Notes under the pieces: model-generated | What the model saw: the letters and a program-made list of their open reading frames with translations, nothing else | Database searches by the model: none | What the model was told of the DNA's origin: nothing | Made by a program: the position numbers and the translations under genes | Shown here: piece after piece, positions 22,367 to 33,935 of the stretch | How the letters are laid out: each line of letters begins with the position of its first letter | Position numbering within the stretch: position 1 is the first letter of the stretch | Assembly (NCBI GenBank): GCA_015501585.1 | Contig: JADNRY010000240.1 | Location: forward strand, 1-64,000 | Source: Rhodocollybia butyracea | Lineage: Eukaryota; Basidiomycota; Agaricomycetes; Agaricales; Omphalotaceae | DNA: 64,000 nt | Direction: 5' to 3'

Positions 22367-23550
22367 AATGGATGTTTATGGATCGAAGAAAGCTGTGAAA
22401 AATCGTTTAATGTGAAACAATCAGCCATTGCCAATGATGTACATACTATTCTCGAAGTTAAACTCGTGTCGAAAGGGGAAACGGAACTGAGTACTAGAGG
22501 AGTTGGTCGAGAGCAAGTGCTTTTCTCCAGGAAAAGATAGTCAAGGGTGAGCTTGGCCGGCAAGATGAGAAAACTCTTCTAGTTTGCAAAGGGCTTTTAT
22601 AGAAGACAGGCGAAAACACGCATGTCGAAACGGATTCATTTTCAACTTTTCAATACAATTTATTGCAGGTGGCGAAATCTATCGCTTCTCCGACTCCTGT
22701 CTCCTGTATGGATGCGGTACTGCAATGCAAAAATTAGGTTCGTTTCGAGACTTGATAGGGACAAGCGTACCAGTGACCTCCTGTCGCAGAACAGACTGTA
22801 GTTGAATTCAGAGAATTTGATGCAGTAGCTGAACTACCTCCTTCCGTTTGTTAAACGGCAGACACTGCTTTGTGCTCTTCCTCGGCGTTCTCATGATTTC
22901 GGAGTAACAGACAAATCTAGGGAACATGATGACGAGCAAACCTTGACTGACCCATACTCATTCTCTCATCTGACATCCCGTTTTGAATCAAACACCCCCA
23001 CTCTGTACAATACCGGCAAGCCCGACTTATCAAATCCCAGTGCCTCCCTATCTGTTCCCACATCGGGGGTACGTTCCTTAGTAGACGACACATCATCATC
23101 ACGTTTAGGGGGTTAGATCAACCGCATCTTTAATCGAGTTTCAGTACTGTCTGTCGGTGTGTCCATAAGTGAATTAGTAACCTAATGGCAGCATCGCTGG
23201 GTAATATTCGATTGTGTGTGTGCTCGGATTCCCGATTCTCGGATTATGCTCCGACTACAAACAAGATCTGTCCTGGAAAAACTGACATCCTCTTCTCAAT
23301 GGTCTTGGTCTTGCTAAGCAGATCCGGAGGCGCTTCCTGGGAGTTGTAAGTGTTGTCCGTGGACAGCCTTGTCGGCCTGGAAGGGGGTCTAGCAGTGGCA
23401 ATTTGATCAGAAATCGACTCTTGACGTTCAGATAGTTTACTTGCTTGCTTCCTGGACTGTGCTAGATTCCACCGCGTACGACAAGATCGCCCCAAAAAGA
23501 ATATCCCAGCCCTTCTCCGAGCGGGCTCGCGTTGGAACCTATGGTCGATA
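22367..23550 (-). promoter_or_regulatory. Family promoter and far-upstream repeat (member 5)
   Basis: TATAAAA at the reverse complement of 22595-22601, about 230 nt before the ATG. The homologous upstream segment continues to about 23180 and then into sequence also found near 4150-4440, including the GCTTCCTGGGAGTTGTAAGT stretch. No gene is seen in it. Confidence 0.6.
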
Positions 23551-23839
23551 GTCATATCCAGATAGATTACGGTGCCCTAATTCCGAAGAACATCTTACTG
23601 CTGCTACTGCCCCGGTGAAACCGATGAATGGGAACAAGGACCAAGGACCAAGGAGGGAAAGAACAAAGCCAGCATCGAAGCCAGCATCATATCTCGCGCC
23701 TACTACAACTTAACTGAGCTCTGCCGGGAGTTGTCTTTCTTATTAATCGATCTTCTATGATACTCGAACAATAACAGAAACTACGCCTCTCCATTTACTG
23801 GACAGTTTAGCCATCCCTCCACTCCTTAGTCTCGTTAGT

Positions 23840-24560
23840 CTACACGCCTTTTCCAGAAGGTAGGCTGATGGATCGCCAAGTCATCTTCTGTAACAAAAAC
23901 GGGTCGCCAATTTCGGGCCTATTTCTCTCTGCTACACTGTACAAAGGCTTGAGACGACGTACACGCGTGTACAACGACTCTGCACCAACAAATATAGGTA
24001 CCTGTGAACAGGATAGGTATTCTAACTCTATAAGCGTCAGTAAGAGTATCACGGATATAAGTAAGCAGACTTTCCCTCAACAGTACACGACTGTACAGCG
24101 ACTGAGGGTACGAAAATAAGTAACGAAGTACTATTAAGCCGCCCTCCGGGGGCTGCCGTTTGATGAAGCAGAAAAGGTAAAAATATATGCAAAATGAGAG
24201 TATAGAAAAACACTAGCCCTGCGGAGACACCTCTCTTCTAAGCGGATAGAGGAATGGCTTCGGTACGACCTGTAGACTTAAAAAATGGTAAGTAGTAATG
24301 AAGCTAGCAGTTTGACTACAGAACTTGGATGCACCTCGGAGACGTTTTAAGTATCTGATCGATAACAAAGTATGAGCGCTATCACTATCCCTTAGTAAAT
24401 AAAGTACTCCGTCTGTAATCGCAATGCCGCATTCAAATCAGCGTTAGTAGGCTTGGGTTCAACACATTTTATTCCACGTTCCTTGGTAGTAGAGCGAACC
24501 GCCCCATTCCTTGCACCATTCCTTGTTTCTCCTTCGCACTTGCCGAAGTCCGTTAGTCCA
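23840..24560. repeat. Duplicated segment with secreted-protein 3' fragment
   Basis: Homologous to 33200-33935, with partial copies at 28085-28290 and 28540-28870. Its right end (about 24400-24560) holds a minus-strand remnant reading GIKCVEPKPTNADLNAAL, the C-terminal exon of subfamily A. Between 23550 and 23840 the sequence resembles 17640-17900, a shared region downstream of the genes. Confidence 0.65.
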
Positions 24561-24753
24561 TGCTAAAATAGGCTAAAATGCGCTTCATGGCTAGTCGCGG
24601 CAATTCAGAGCCAGTGGGAGATAATTTCGGAGGGATGTTTGTTTATTTATTGTAATACAGATCATATAAGAATACAGGCTGGAAGCTCGATGTGCTAAAT
24701 GCGCGTACAAAAGAGAGTAGCGACCAGCTGGGTGTAACAGAAGGAAAAGGTCC

Positions 24754-25357
24754 TCAGCCGCCATCGCTATCACTATCGCTACTAATTCCCGGTTGCCCTT
24801 GTAATGCCGCATTCAAGCCAGAGTTTGTATACAGAGGCTTGGGTTTATCATGAGGAAGACGACATTGTATTCCACGCTCCTTGTTTTCGTCCCGTGCACC
24901 ATTCTCCTTCGCATAATAATACCCGTTGCAAGGGCAAGGGTCTTTACATTCAACGATAAATGTGACTTTTTTACCCTTTATGCCCAGTTGTAACACTGTA
25001 TTTGTTATTTCAGGGACATTCTTCTCAAATTTCTCCACGGTCTGGGTAAGGTTAGTCACAGCCACCTTGATATTTTCCTGAATCACGATTGAACCGGCGG
25101 AAGACGATAAGCCTACAGGAAATTTTTGTATTGGGCTTGGACCAGTGAATGTTACTCTGGGTTGGATCTGGGGTTGAAGAGGTATAGGAGTCTGAGCGCG
25201 AGGGGCCAATGTGGAACCTCGGATCTGAGACTAAAATGTAGAAGTCGTTAACCGGTCGGTAAACAAGTTCAAAAATAATCTATACCGGGACATCCAGAGG
25301 TACCGCATTGACAACATAGGCAACCAGAAAAATAGGATATGCAAAACTGAGACGCAT
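24754..25357 (-). CDS. Small secreted protein, family member 6
   Basis: Exons 25357-25286 and 25230-24754, with a 55-nt intron (GTATAG...TTTTAG), give 182 aa. The signal peptide is MRLSFAYPIFLVAYVVNA. The mature protein has RVTFTGPSP, a helix-like IVIQENIKVAVTNLTQTVEK, ITNTVLQLGIKGKKVTFIVE, then CPCNGYYYAKENGARDENKE and GIQC, with several cysteines around the signature. It ends SSDSDSDGG. The frame is intact. Its upstream region is cut off before the TATA box found in relatives, so expression may differ. Confidence 0.8.
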
Positions 25358-25592
25358 AATGGGTGTTTATGGAATGCTGCCGAAAATCGTTAAATGTGGA
25401 ATAAAGCCATGTTGGGATGTACATACTATTCAAGTTGAAGTGAGTTCGCGTCGAAAGAGGGGTTCGAATGAACGGGACTACTGAGCAGTGAGGGGTTTGC
25501 TCGAGAGCGAGCGCTTTTCTCCAGGAAAAAAACACAAGGGATAGTAGAGGTTGACTTGGCCGGCAAGATGAGAGAACTCCTCTGGTTTGCGG
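25358..25592 (-). promoter_or_regulatory. Truncated promoter of member 6
   Basis: Nearly identical to 29769-30005, the upstream region of member 8. At GGTTTGCGGTGGC the match ends and the sequence jumps into intron-like sequence of another family member. The TTTTATA block that follows in member 8 is absent here. Confidence 0.6.
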
Positions 25593-25920
25593 TGGCGTCG
25601 GTAAACAAGTTCAAAGACGAGCCGCACCAGTGGGACTAGTATAAGTATCGCATTAGCAACATAGGCAACCAGAAAAATGAGATAAGTATGCAGAACTGAG
25701 ACGCATAATTATGCCAGAAAGCTGTGGAAAATCGTTAAACGCAAGTCAAACGTGGAATAATGCCGCGTTGTAGTGCACATACATTCTATTATTGTTTTAG
25801 CGTCGAAAGGGGGTTCGAGTGAACAGAACTACTGAAGGGTTTGGTCGAGAGCGAGTGTTTTTCTCCCGGACCGGCGAGATGAGAAAAATCTTCTTGTTTG
25901 CAGTGAGCTTTTATAACATA
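25593..25920 (-). pseudogene. Secreted-protein exon 1 and promoter remnant
   Basis: The start codon at 25706 reads MRLSSAYLSHFSG and stops, where relatives read MRLSSAYLVFLVA; an indel shifts the frame. The exon and part of the first intron are left, and the rest has been deleted by fusion with the member-6 promoter. Its own promoter, with TATAAAA at the reverse complement of 25909-25915, remains. Confidence 0.65.
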
Positions 25921-26600
25921 TATGGGGACCCGGATTCTATCGGAGTCAAGTTTTTGCGGTTGACCCAGCTTGGAACTAGCAGGCTTACATGCCCCTGTCA
26001 GTGTTACGAGTCGGATTTTTTTGACTGTAAGGTAAGAGGTTTTGAAGCCTTGGAAATTTCCTCGGATCTTCATCTGTCTTCTCCATGATGTATGATGTAT
26101 CTGATGAAGAGAAGGGGAGTATTGCGCCTGGTGCATTCTACTTCTGAGAGAGCCTAGGCGCCTTATGCACTATGACTATAGCTAAATCCCTTCTGAAAGT
26201 GGAAAAAATTATTCAAAGCTCTCACAGCTTCTGCCCGTGGAAACTCAAAAATGATCACTCAAAATCCGTCGATGCGACCTTACTGATCCTTTTACTATAG
26301 TACTTTGGTACTGATCTGATGTGCAGTGAGGTACTTTCCGAAATTGGTCCAAATTGCGACTTTTCCGCGTGCAGTGGTCACTTTTATCCGACCAAAAAAT
26401 ATGGACCACTTTTATCTGCAAATAGATTTGCCAACAGTGTGATGCGGATGACCATGAACCGTCGATGGCAATTGGAGACATACAGCTATTTTGTTTGACC
26501 TTTCCGGATCGTACGACGTACATAGATATCGACACACGAAAATCTTTCAAATTTGATACTCTGTATATTAAGAACAAAAAGCCTACAAAAAGTAGGCTAG
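25921..26600. other. Upstream region of the 25.7-kb remnant, no gene
   Basis: Bases about 25925-26560 resemble 30010-30640, the region upstream of member 8 (shared blocks such as GAGTCGGATTTTT and GGTCACTTT). It is duplicated non-coding sequence. Confidence 0.5.
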
Positions 26601-26601
26601 G

Positions 26602-27129
26602 TTATAAAATGACAACTAGCTGAGGCCTGGGGCGTTTAACATCACAATCCATTCCAAATACCCCACTAGGGTCTAATGCACCATTCTCCTTAGGATGGAA
26701 ATGGCCCTTGCAAGAAGGATCGTCAATTGTAAACGTGACTTCCTTGTTCTTTGGGAGTGGTGCCAACACCGTATTTTTTTATTTCGATTTCTTCAACTAC
26801 AATGTGTTGGAATAGGTCCTTCCGCAACTCGATAAGCTTTTGGACAGCTAAATCGATATTTGCTTGGAACAGCAGAGAATCGGGAGATTTTAAATTGGTG
26901 AGAATTCTTGGTCCTGGGTGTGGACCAGTGAAAGTCACTACGGGGTGCCGGGGTTTCAGAGGTTCTCGATGAGCAGGAGTCTGAAATGTAGAAGAAGTCT
27001 CGTTATAGTAGGCGGTCGGTAAACAATCTCAAAAATGATCCTCACCAGTGGGACTGGGGGGACACCTATAGGTACCGCATTGACGACATGGGCAACCAGA
27101 AAAACAAGACAAGCAGAACTGAGACGCAT
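26602..27129 (-). pseudogene. Secreted-protein family, frameshifted member 7
   Basis: Exon 1 (27129-27046) reads MRLSSACLVFLVAHVVNAVP. A 65-nt intron (27045-26981) follows. Exon 2 has VVTFTGPHPGPR and LLFQANIDLAVQKLIELRKD, then in a run of seven A near 26770 the frame changes. Before it the frame ends GTTPKEQGSHVYN; after it the alternative frame gives NTVLAPLPKNKEVTFTI, CKGHFHPKENGALDPSG and GMDC. All family parts are present, so a single homopolymer indel kills the gene. Sequencing error at this homopolymer is a real alternative. Confidence 0.75.
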
Positions 27130-27370
27130 AATCGATGTATATGGAAAACTGCAGAAAATCGTTAAACGTCGGAATAATACCGCGTTGTAGTGTACATACT
27201 ATTCTTGAAATGAATTCGCGTCGAAAGGCGGTTCAAATGACTAGAACTACTGAAGGGTTTGGTCGAGAGCGCGTGCTTTTCTCCAGGAAAAAAACACAAG
27301 GAATGGTAAAGGTTGAGCTTGGCCCGCAAGATGGGAAAACTTTTCTGATTTGCAATGGGCTTTTATAACC
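27130..27370 (-). promoter_or_regulatory. Promoter of member 7
   Basis: TATAAAA at the reverse complement of 27361-27367, about 235 nt before the ATG, with the conserved TTTCTCCAGGAAAAAAACAC block on the plus strand. Confidence 0.55.
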
Positions 27371-28085
27371 TGTATGGGGACCCCGGTTTCTATCCAAATC
27401 AAATTTTCATGTTTGGACCACGCTAGCGGCTAGACGCTGTGTTACGCCGAGTCGGATTTTCCGCCTGTAAGCAGAGGTTTCAACTTTCGAAGCCTTGAAA
27501 AATGTTTACAACGTCGGGCGGCCGTATCATTAGTAGCGATTAGGACCACTGCACCTGGAGACCCTTACGCATTATGGGCGTTTATGGGCATCTTCTGAAC
27601 GTATCCAAAGCTCCCCCGGATTCCGCCTGTGACGGCCGCTTTTGCGTAAACCAAGATAGGATAACGGCTTGTACTTATGGGGACAGATGGGGACCCTTGT
27701 TTTCATCAGAACTACTTCTAGTACTACTACTTATGTTGTACTTAGTCCAACCCGCACTGAGATTAAACGTTGACGTCGCTTAACGTCGCCTAAGTGATGG
27801 ATGGGCGGGGTGCCGCATTATTACATGCATTACCAACAAAAATATTGCTACGCTTCAGCCATCATCCATGGAAGCTCATGCCTTAGCACTCCAGGAAGCA
27901 CAGGCTCCGGCACGTTGGCGTTACACCAGCATTGCCACCCAAGCGGGGTGGGGTGTGGTATTGATGTGGCAATTAACTAGCCTAATTCCCTCACACTGCC
28001 AATAATTCCGTCAATACTGTGAGTTAAAATAAAGGAGTCCAGCAGACTAGTCCAGCCCAAGCCCAAAAGACCGTCATATGACCCC
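27371..28085. other. No recognisable gene
   Basis: Spacer within the array. A 69-codon plus-strand ORF at 27574-27783 has no motif. Nothing supportable. Confidence 0.4.
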
Positions 28086-28291
28086 ACCATCCAAGGCTTG
28101 AGACGACGTACACAAGTGTACATACAACGGCTCTGTACCACCAAATAGGTACCTGTGAACAGCATGGGCATTCTAACTCTATAAGTGTCAGTACTACTTA
28201 AGAGTAAGCAGACGCAGTGACGTTCCTTCAGGACGAATGAAGGTACGAAAATAAGTAACGAAGTATAAATACTGATTCTAAGCAGACGCAG

Positions 28292-28538
28292 TCACACCGC
28301 CATGACCTCCGCTTCCGTCAGAAAGAAGCCTACTGAGAAAGGCTACACTTTGGATATAATTTTAGATGACATCCGAAGTATTTTGTTTCGGTGCCTCTGA
28401 AATGGAAAAACCAATTCAGTTTCTCCATTTCAGGCAACCCGAAATTCAACATCTCAGAGAGTATCTGAATTGATGTCCAAAGTATTGAACTGCCCACTGA
28501 GCTTCCGTCTGACGGAAGTGGAGGTAATGGCGGCGTGA
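28292..28538. mobile_element. 247-bp MITE-like inverted-repeat element
   Basis: Ends read TCACACCGCCATGACCTCC and, inverted, TCACGCCGCCATTACCTCC. The arms stay similar inward (CTTCCGTCAGA, then GAAATGGA-type blocks). It lies between two direct copies of a 60-bp-scale segment (ACGTTCCTTCAGGACGAATG at 28213 and 28542), so it came in with or caused a local duplication. A clean target duplication was not found. Confidence 0.55.
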
Positions 28539-28869
28539 GTGACGTTCCTTCAGGACGAATGAAGGTACGAAAATAAGTAACGAAGTATAAATACTGATTC
28601 TAAGCTGTCTTCCCGGGGCGACCTTTCGATGAAGCAGAAAAGGTATTAAGCAAGATGAGAGTAAAGAAAAACACTAGCCCTACTAACGGAGAACCATCTC
28701 TCGGTGGATGGCGGACTATAGACAAGTGAGACTTCCGGTAGTACGACGGCCTCAACCGCTGTAGACTAAAAGGCAATCATTGGTGAAGCTAGCGGTTTGA
28801 ACACACCTTGCACCGAGCTCGGATGCTTTTCTGGTTTATAATCAAGCAGCAAAAACTAAATTATGGTTT

Positions 28870-29115
28870 GCGTCAAGGAGTCAAAGTGCCTCATGAACTC
28901 CTTCAACACTATCAGTGTTACTATTACTATTGCTATTAGCCAATTGCGCTCCAGGATTTACATACATAGGTTTGGATCTACGATTCTACATCGTACTGTA
29001 TTTGACGCGGTCTGGTAGGTAGTATCCAACTGGTGTCCAATGAACGATCCTCCCGCGCATGTAAAAAGCCTTTGCAAGGGCAAAATCGAATTCTCTACTG
29101 CCACACTCTCAACGT
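28870..29115 (-). pseudogene. Decayed secreted-protein 3' fragment
   Basis: Reading the minus strand gives scattered family pieces: a CCTTGCAAAGGC (CKG) codon group and KPMYVNPGAQLANSNSNSN near the end. Several stops interrupt it. It lies directly downstream of member 8. Confidence 0.45.
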
Positions 29116-29162
29116 CTTAAACTCAGTATAGAAATATCTGATTTATAATCAAGCTAGCTATG

Positions 29163-29768
29163 CTAAGTACATACTGCCAGAAAACTATGTGGTATACACT
29201 CTATCACCAATTTTCCTATACTACTACGCTGCGTATGAGCCAATTGCTGTGGCAATGCCGCATTCAAACCAGCGTTTATATACATAGGCTCAATGGGTGC
29301 ACAGTTTTTTCCGCTAAGTCCATGCTCCTTAGTACGGTCCAATGCACCATGCTCCTTCGCATGGAAATGGCCCGTGCAAAAAGACTCGCCAACTTCAAAC
29401 GTGACTTCCGAATTCTTTGCAAGCGATGCTAACACTGTATTTTTGAATTCATTTCAACGTCTTCGAATACGTCCTTTCGAGCCCGATAAGTGTTTGGGTA
29501 GCCAGATCGATGTTTGCCTGGAACAGCTTTAAATCGTCCGAAATCCATTTTTCTATGGATATCTTGATCTTTGATGTGGACCAGTGAAAGTTATCACAAG
29601 GGACCGGGGTAAAGGGGGTAAAGGGAATCGGTGAGCAGGAGTCTGAAATGTAGAAGTTGTTAGGCGGTTGGTAAACAAGTCCAAAATAATCCATACTAGT
29701 GGAACTGCAGGTACCGCGTTGACAACATAGGCAATCAGAAAAACAAGGTATGCAGAACTGAGACGCAT
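29163..29768 (-). pseudogene. Secreted-protein family, member 8, multiply frameshifted
   Basis: Exon 1 (from 29768) is MRLSSAYLVFLIAYVVNAVP, intact, and an intron ending ACATTTCAG follows. The body is split over three frames: VITFTGPHQRSRYP then stop; DDLKLFQANIDLATQTLIGL; and NTVLASLAKNSEVTFEVG with CTGHFHAKEHGALDRTKE. The signature and the C-terminal YINAGLNAALPQQ are preserved in the last frame. At least two indels make it non-functional, although its promoter is nearly identical to that of intact member 6. Confidence 0.75.
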
Positions 29769-30020
29769 AATCGATGTTTATGGAATGCTGTCGAAAATTG
29801 TTAAATGTGGAATAAAGCCATGTTGGGATGTACATACTATTCAAATTGAAGTGAGTTCGCGTCGAAAGAGGGGTTCGAATGAACGGGACTACTGAGCAGT
29901 GAGGGGTTTGCTCGAGAGCGAGCGCTTTTCTCCAGGAAAAAAAACACAAGGGATAGTAGAGGTTGACTTGGCCGGCAAGATGAGAGAACTCCTCTGGTTT
30001 GCGGTGGCCTTTTATAACAT
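29769..30020 (-). promoter_or_regulatory. Promoter of member 8
   Basis: Complete version of the region truncated at member 6, with TATAAAA at the reverse complement of 30010-30016, about 245 nt before the ATG. Upstream bases 30020-30650 are duplicated non-coding sequence without a gene. Confidence 0.55.
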
Positions 30021-30654
30021 GTATGGGACCCCGGTTTCTATCGGAGTCGAGTTTTCGCGTTTGACCCAGTTTTTACCCCAGCTCGTTCCTAGCATAGCCC
30101 CATAGCTCTGTCAGTGTCACGAGTCGAATTTTTCGCCGTGGCTGTAAGTGGAGGTTTCGAAGCCTTGGAAATTCCTTCGGATCTTCATCTTCATCGCTTC
30201 ATCTTCTCGTGATAGATCTGATAAAGGTGGGGGCTTTGCACCTGGTCTAGTTAGTGCATTGTGAGTAGCTAAATCCCTACTGAAAGCGGCGAAAATTATC
30301 CAAAGCTCCCCCAGCTTCCGCCTGTGCCAGCGGCGTTGTACTTACGGGGACCGGAACTTGTACATACTTAAGAGCGTGAGGTCGGGTTTCGAAAGGTTTT
30401 GAAGCAACGTCTGGCGGCTTCTGGCGGAGTCTGGCGGCCGCGTATGGTATCTCGTATTTGATGCGTCTGAAACTTAAAAAATGATCATTGAAATTCAAAA
30501 TCCATCGGGAGACCTTGGTACTTTAGCTTTTTATGGGCAGCGAGATACTTGCTGAAACTGGCCAAAATTATAACTCTTCCGCCCCCAGTGAGCCGCAGTG
30601 GTCACTTTATCCGACCAAAATATGGACCGTTTTTGTCCAAACCGTTTGCACTGT

Positions 30655-31860
30655 GCAACTGGATATCGATATCAGGGTCGACCTGCTTTTAGTATTTCCA
30701 CATGATCGTGGTGCCTGTGGAGACACCATCACGGGGCAAGGCTGCATAGCCACCGGCACTTTCATCCTCTTTCTGCAACAGATCGCAACTCATTCGTCTC
30801 ATTGCCATTGTGCTACCGCTTGCTACCGTCGCCGAACCCTCGATTACGCGGCCGCGAAAGGCTGAACCCTTCTCTGCATCGACACTACTTTCCAACGTTC
30901 GACTTATTATATAGTGGGATTTGGGAGAACTGGTGCGTCCCGTAGTTTCGACGCAAACGTCGTGATTCAAATAACCCTTTTTGGAAAGTAGTAGGACTAT
31001 AAAAGCGTACGCGTAAGCATTTGCTCGCAGTTGCGCCGACAGTAGTTACGTCATAACTACAGCGTATATGGCTCGTTCGCGTTCAGTGGCCAACAGCATC
31101 TATTGATACTTGCATCTAGTTCAGCAATAAAAATTGATTCTCAAGCCAACTATCTAGTACTCTAGTATCCAATTCCATGCTTTCGCCACAGCTGCCCCGC
31201 CCCGCCATCTCCGCTTGTTTCACTTGGTCTTCGCAACGCCGTTTCTATGCGCGCGCCATACAACTCTACCCGCCAAACTGGGCTGGCAGACATCCAGACG
31301 CGATTCGGAAACGAATTTCGGCCAACCTATAACTGTCGCTCTCCTGTCGCACAAGTCCAGCATTAATTCAAGGGGGCTGCTAACTACTACTTGCCATACT
31401 CCTTCTGTTACTTTATCTACCACTCACATCTCAGCTCCAGCTGCTAGTTTCGTGCTGTATCCACTTCAGTGGCTCAACCGCTCATTCCTCAGATTGGTGA
31501 AACTTCGAACTCGGAAACTGCTTTGGGATCAAACAACACATCACAGGACTTCGACACGTCTATTCGCGATGCCATTAAAGTAAACTTGTGCTTGTTATCA
31601 CAAGAGTCACTTTGTTCACCGACTCAAACACCTATATTTGCTTTTTCATGATGCAGCAGTCATGAAATTTCAGCCAGATCATCTACCATCGGGACATCTT
31701 TGAATGGTCGCCTTTGTACTTGCCAGGTGCACCAGATTATGGACACTTGAACACATTCTTCTGATAACCTCGAATCAGGATACAACGATAACCAGATTGC
31801 CCTCGTCGCGTGATTGATACATGGTGTTCTACTAGTACTTGAGCTATCATAATTACATAA
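30655..31860. repeat. Segmental duplication, copy B
   Basis: Homologous to 35620-36680 over about 1.1 kb. Landmarks are CCACATGATCGTGGTG, the AGTAGTTACGTCATAACT stretch, the TTCAGTGGCCAACAGCATCT block and GCAATAAAAATTGATTCTCA. Its second half also matches 21290-21760. It contains the small frame ending in SNSETALGSNNTS at 31469-31651, possibly from a lost gene. The end (31660-31860) is the copied 3' flank of subfamily B. Confidence 0.7.
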
Positions 31861-31862
31861 GG

Positions 31863-32351
31863 TTATATTGAACACCCAAATGACTTCGACCTGTCAAAAT
31901 CACCATCTCCGCTCGCAGTGAGATGACCCTTGCCAGTGTAATAGCCCGCTGATAGAGAGACGTTATAATTAAATTCGATATTTATATTCTTATTTGCCAC
32001 ATCTTTGGGAATTGCATTTATCGGAATAATCCGACCCTTCTTCTCACATTGCCTGATGACCTCTCTCACACCTTTATCAACATTGGACTGGAACGTGGGC
32101 TCTGCCTCCGATAGAGTCACCCACTTTGGCTTAGTGAAAGTTACTTCAATCCGGAGGTCATTGCCCTTCGAGTTGGAAGCGATCGCTGGGGTTCTTTGGA
32201 GACCCTGAAAGGTGGGGGGATTCAAGTTAGGGGTCTGTGAAAAAGGCCAAAAATGAACTACCTTGGAATTTTCTTTGTTGCCAGTTACTACAGGTACCGC
32301 ATTGACAACATAGGCAACCAGAAAAACAAGATATGCAGAATTGAGACGCAT
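31863..32351 (-). CDS. Small secreted protein, subfamily B, member 9
   Basis: Exons 32351-32262 and 32204-31863, with a 57-nt in-frame intron (GTAGTT...TTTCAG), give 143 aa. The signal peptide is MRLNSAYLVFLVAYVVNAVP. The mature part has LRIEVTFTKPK, FQSNVDKGVREVIRQCEKKG, RIIPINAIPKDVANK and GKGHLTASGDGDFDRSKS, ending FGCSI. It pairs with member 5 as subfamily B: the N-terminal half and the GHF..DGD.DR signature are kept but the CPC cysteine pattern of subfamily A is not. The frame is intact and the promoter complete. Confidence 0.78.
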   Translation of the reverse strand: MRLNSAYLVFLVAYVVNAVPVVTGNKENSKVVHFWPFSQTPNLNPPTFQGLQRTPAIASNSKGNDLRIEVTFTKPKWVTLSEAEPTFQSNVDKGVREVIRQCEKKGRIIPINAIPKDVANKNINIEFNYNVSLSAGYYTGKGHLTASGDGDFDRSKSFGCSI

Positions 32352-33215
32352 AATGGAGGTTTATGGATCCAGGAAAGCTGTGAAAAATCGTTTAATGTGG
32401 AAAAATCCCCCATTGCCAATGATGTACATACTACTCTTGAAGTTAAATTCGCGTCGAGACTTGAAAGGGGGAACGAAACTGGGTACCAGAGAATTTGGTC
32501 GAGAGCAAGTGCTTTTCTCCAGGAAAAGATACTAGGGATAGTCGAGGGTGAGCTTGGCCGGCAAGATGAGAAAACTCTTCTGGTTTGCAAAGGGCTTTTA
32601 TAGAAGACAGGCTAAAACACGCATGTCGAAACGAATTCATTTTCAACTTTTCAATACAATTGTATTGCAGGCGGCGAAATCTGTCATAGTATCGCTCCTC
32701 CGACTCCTGTCTCCTGTATGAATGTGGTACTGCAGTGCAAAAATTGGGTTCGTTTCGAGACTTGATAGGAAGAAGTGTATTATCAGTGACCATGAACCGA
32801 CCTCCTATCACAGAACGCACTGTAGTTAGATTGAATGTAGTTGGATTCAGAGAACTTGATGCAGCAGCTGAACTACCTCCTTCCGTTTGTAAAACGGCAG
32901 ACACTGCTTTGTGCTCTTCCGCGGCGTTCTCATGACTTCGGAGTAATACAAATCTGGGGAACATGATGACCATTGACAAACGAACCTTGACTGACCCATA
33001 CTCGTTCAACTGGATAAAATTCTTTTATCTGACACCCCTCGTTCTGAATCAATAACTCCCACTCTGTACAGTAGTACCAGCCTGAGCAAGCCCAAATTAT
33101 CAAATTTGTACGAATCCCGGTGCCTCCCTATCTGTTACCACACCGGGCGTTCCTTAGACCGTAGAGGACACGTTTAGGGGGTTAGATCAATCGAGTTTCA
33201 GTACTATCTGTCTGT
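32352..33215 (-). promoter_or_regulatory. Family promoter and far-upstream repeat (member 9)
   Basis: TATAAAA at the reverse complement of 32596-32602, about 245 nt before the ATG. The region continues through the same far-upstream homology as members 1, 2 and 5. Confidence 0.6.
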
Positions 33216-33935
33216 CTCTGCATAGTGTAGGTGTCCAAGTTCTATCACCAAGGCTTGAGACAACGTCACGGTAAGTACACGCGTGTACACGACTCTGTAT
33301 CAACAAATAGGACCTAGGTACCTGTGGCCGCAACAGGATAAGTATTCTAACTCTATATAAGTAAGCAGGTTTTCCCTCAGCAGTACATGACTGTATAGCC
33401 ACTGAAGGTACAAAAATAAGTAACGAAGTGTTAAGCCGCCCTCCGGGGGCTGCCTTTCGATGAAGCAGAAAGGTAAAAGTATATTAAACAAAATGAGAGT
33501 ATAGAAAAACACTAGCCCTGCGGAGAAACCTCTCTTCTAAGCGGATAGAGAAATGGGACTTCGGTACGACCTGTAGACTAAAAATTGGTAAGTAGTAATG
33601 AAGCTAACAGTTTGACTACCGAACTTGGCCTCGGAGACGTTTTGAGTATCTGATCGATAATAAAGTATTAACGCTATCACTATCACTTAGTATGTAGATA
33701 ATGTTCTCCATCCGATGCAATCGCAATGCCGCATTCAAATCAGCGTTGGTAGGCTTGGGTTCAACACATTTTATTCCATGTTCCTTCAACCTTGGTAGAG
33801 TGAGCTGCACCATTCCTTGCGCCATTCCCGCATCATTCCCCTTCGCACTTGCCGAAGTCCGTTCGTCCATGCTAAATGGCAGTTTGCAAGCGAGAGCAGA
33901 GAGTGCGGCAAACTTGAGTCTTCGAACGGACACGT
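33200..33935. repeat. Duplicated segment with secreted-protein 3' fragment, copy 2
   Basis: Partner of 23840-24560. The minus-strand ORF at 33616-33933 contains GIKCVEPKPTNADLNAALRL and ILSDSDSVN, the end of a subfamily-A gene whose 5' two-thirds are missing. Confidence 0.65.

Noticed and set aside
21754..22563. 269-aa uninterrupted minus-strand ORF as a single gene
   Set aside because: Its first half crosses the family promoter and the intron in the wrong frame. The spliced model starting at 22366 with the family signal peptide explains the locus.
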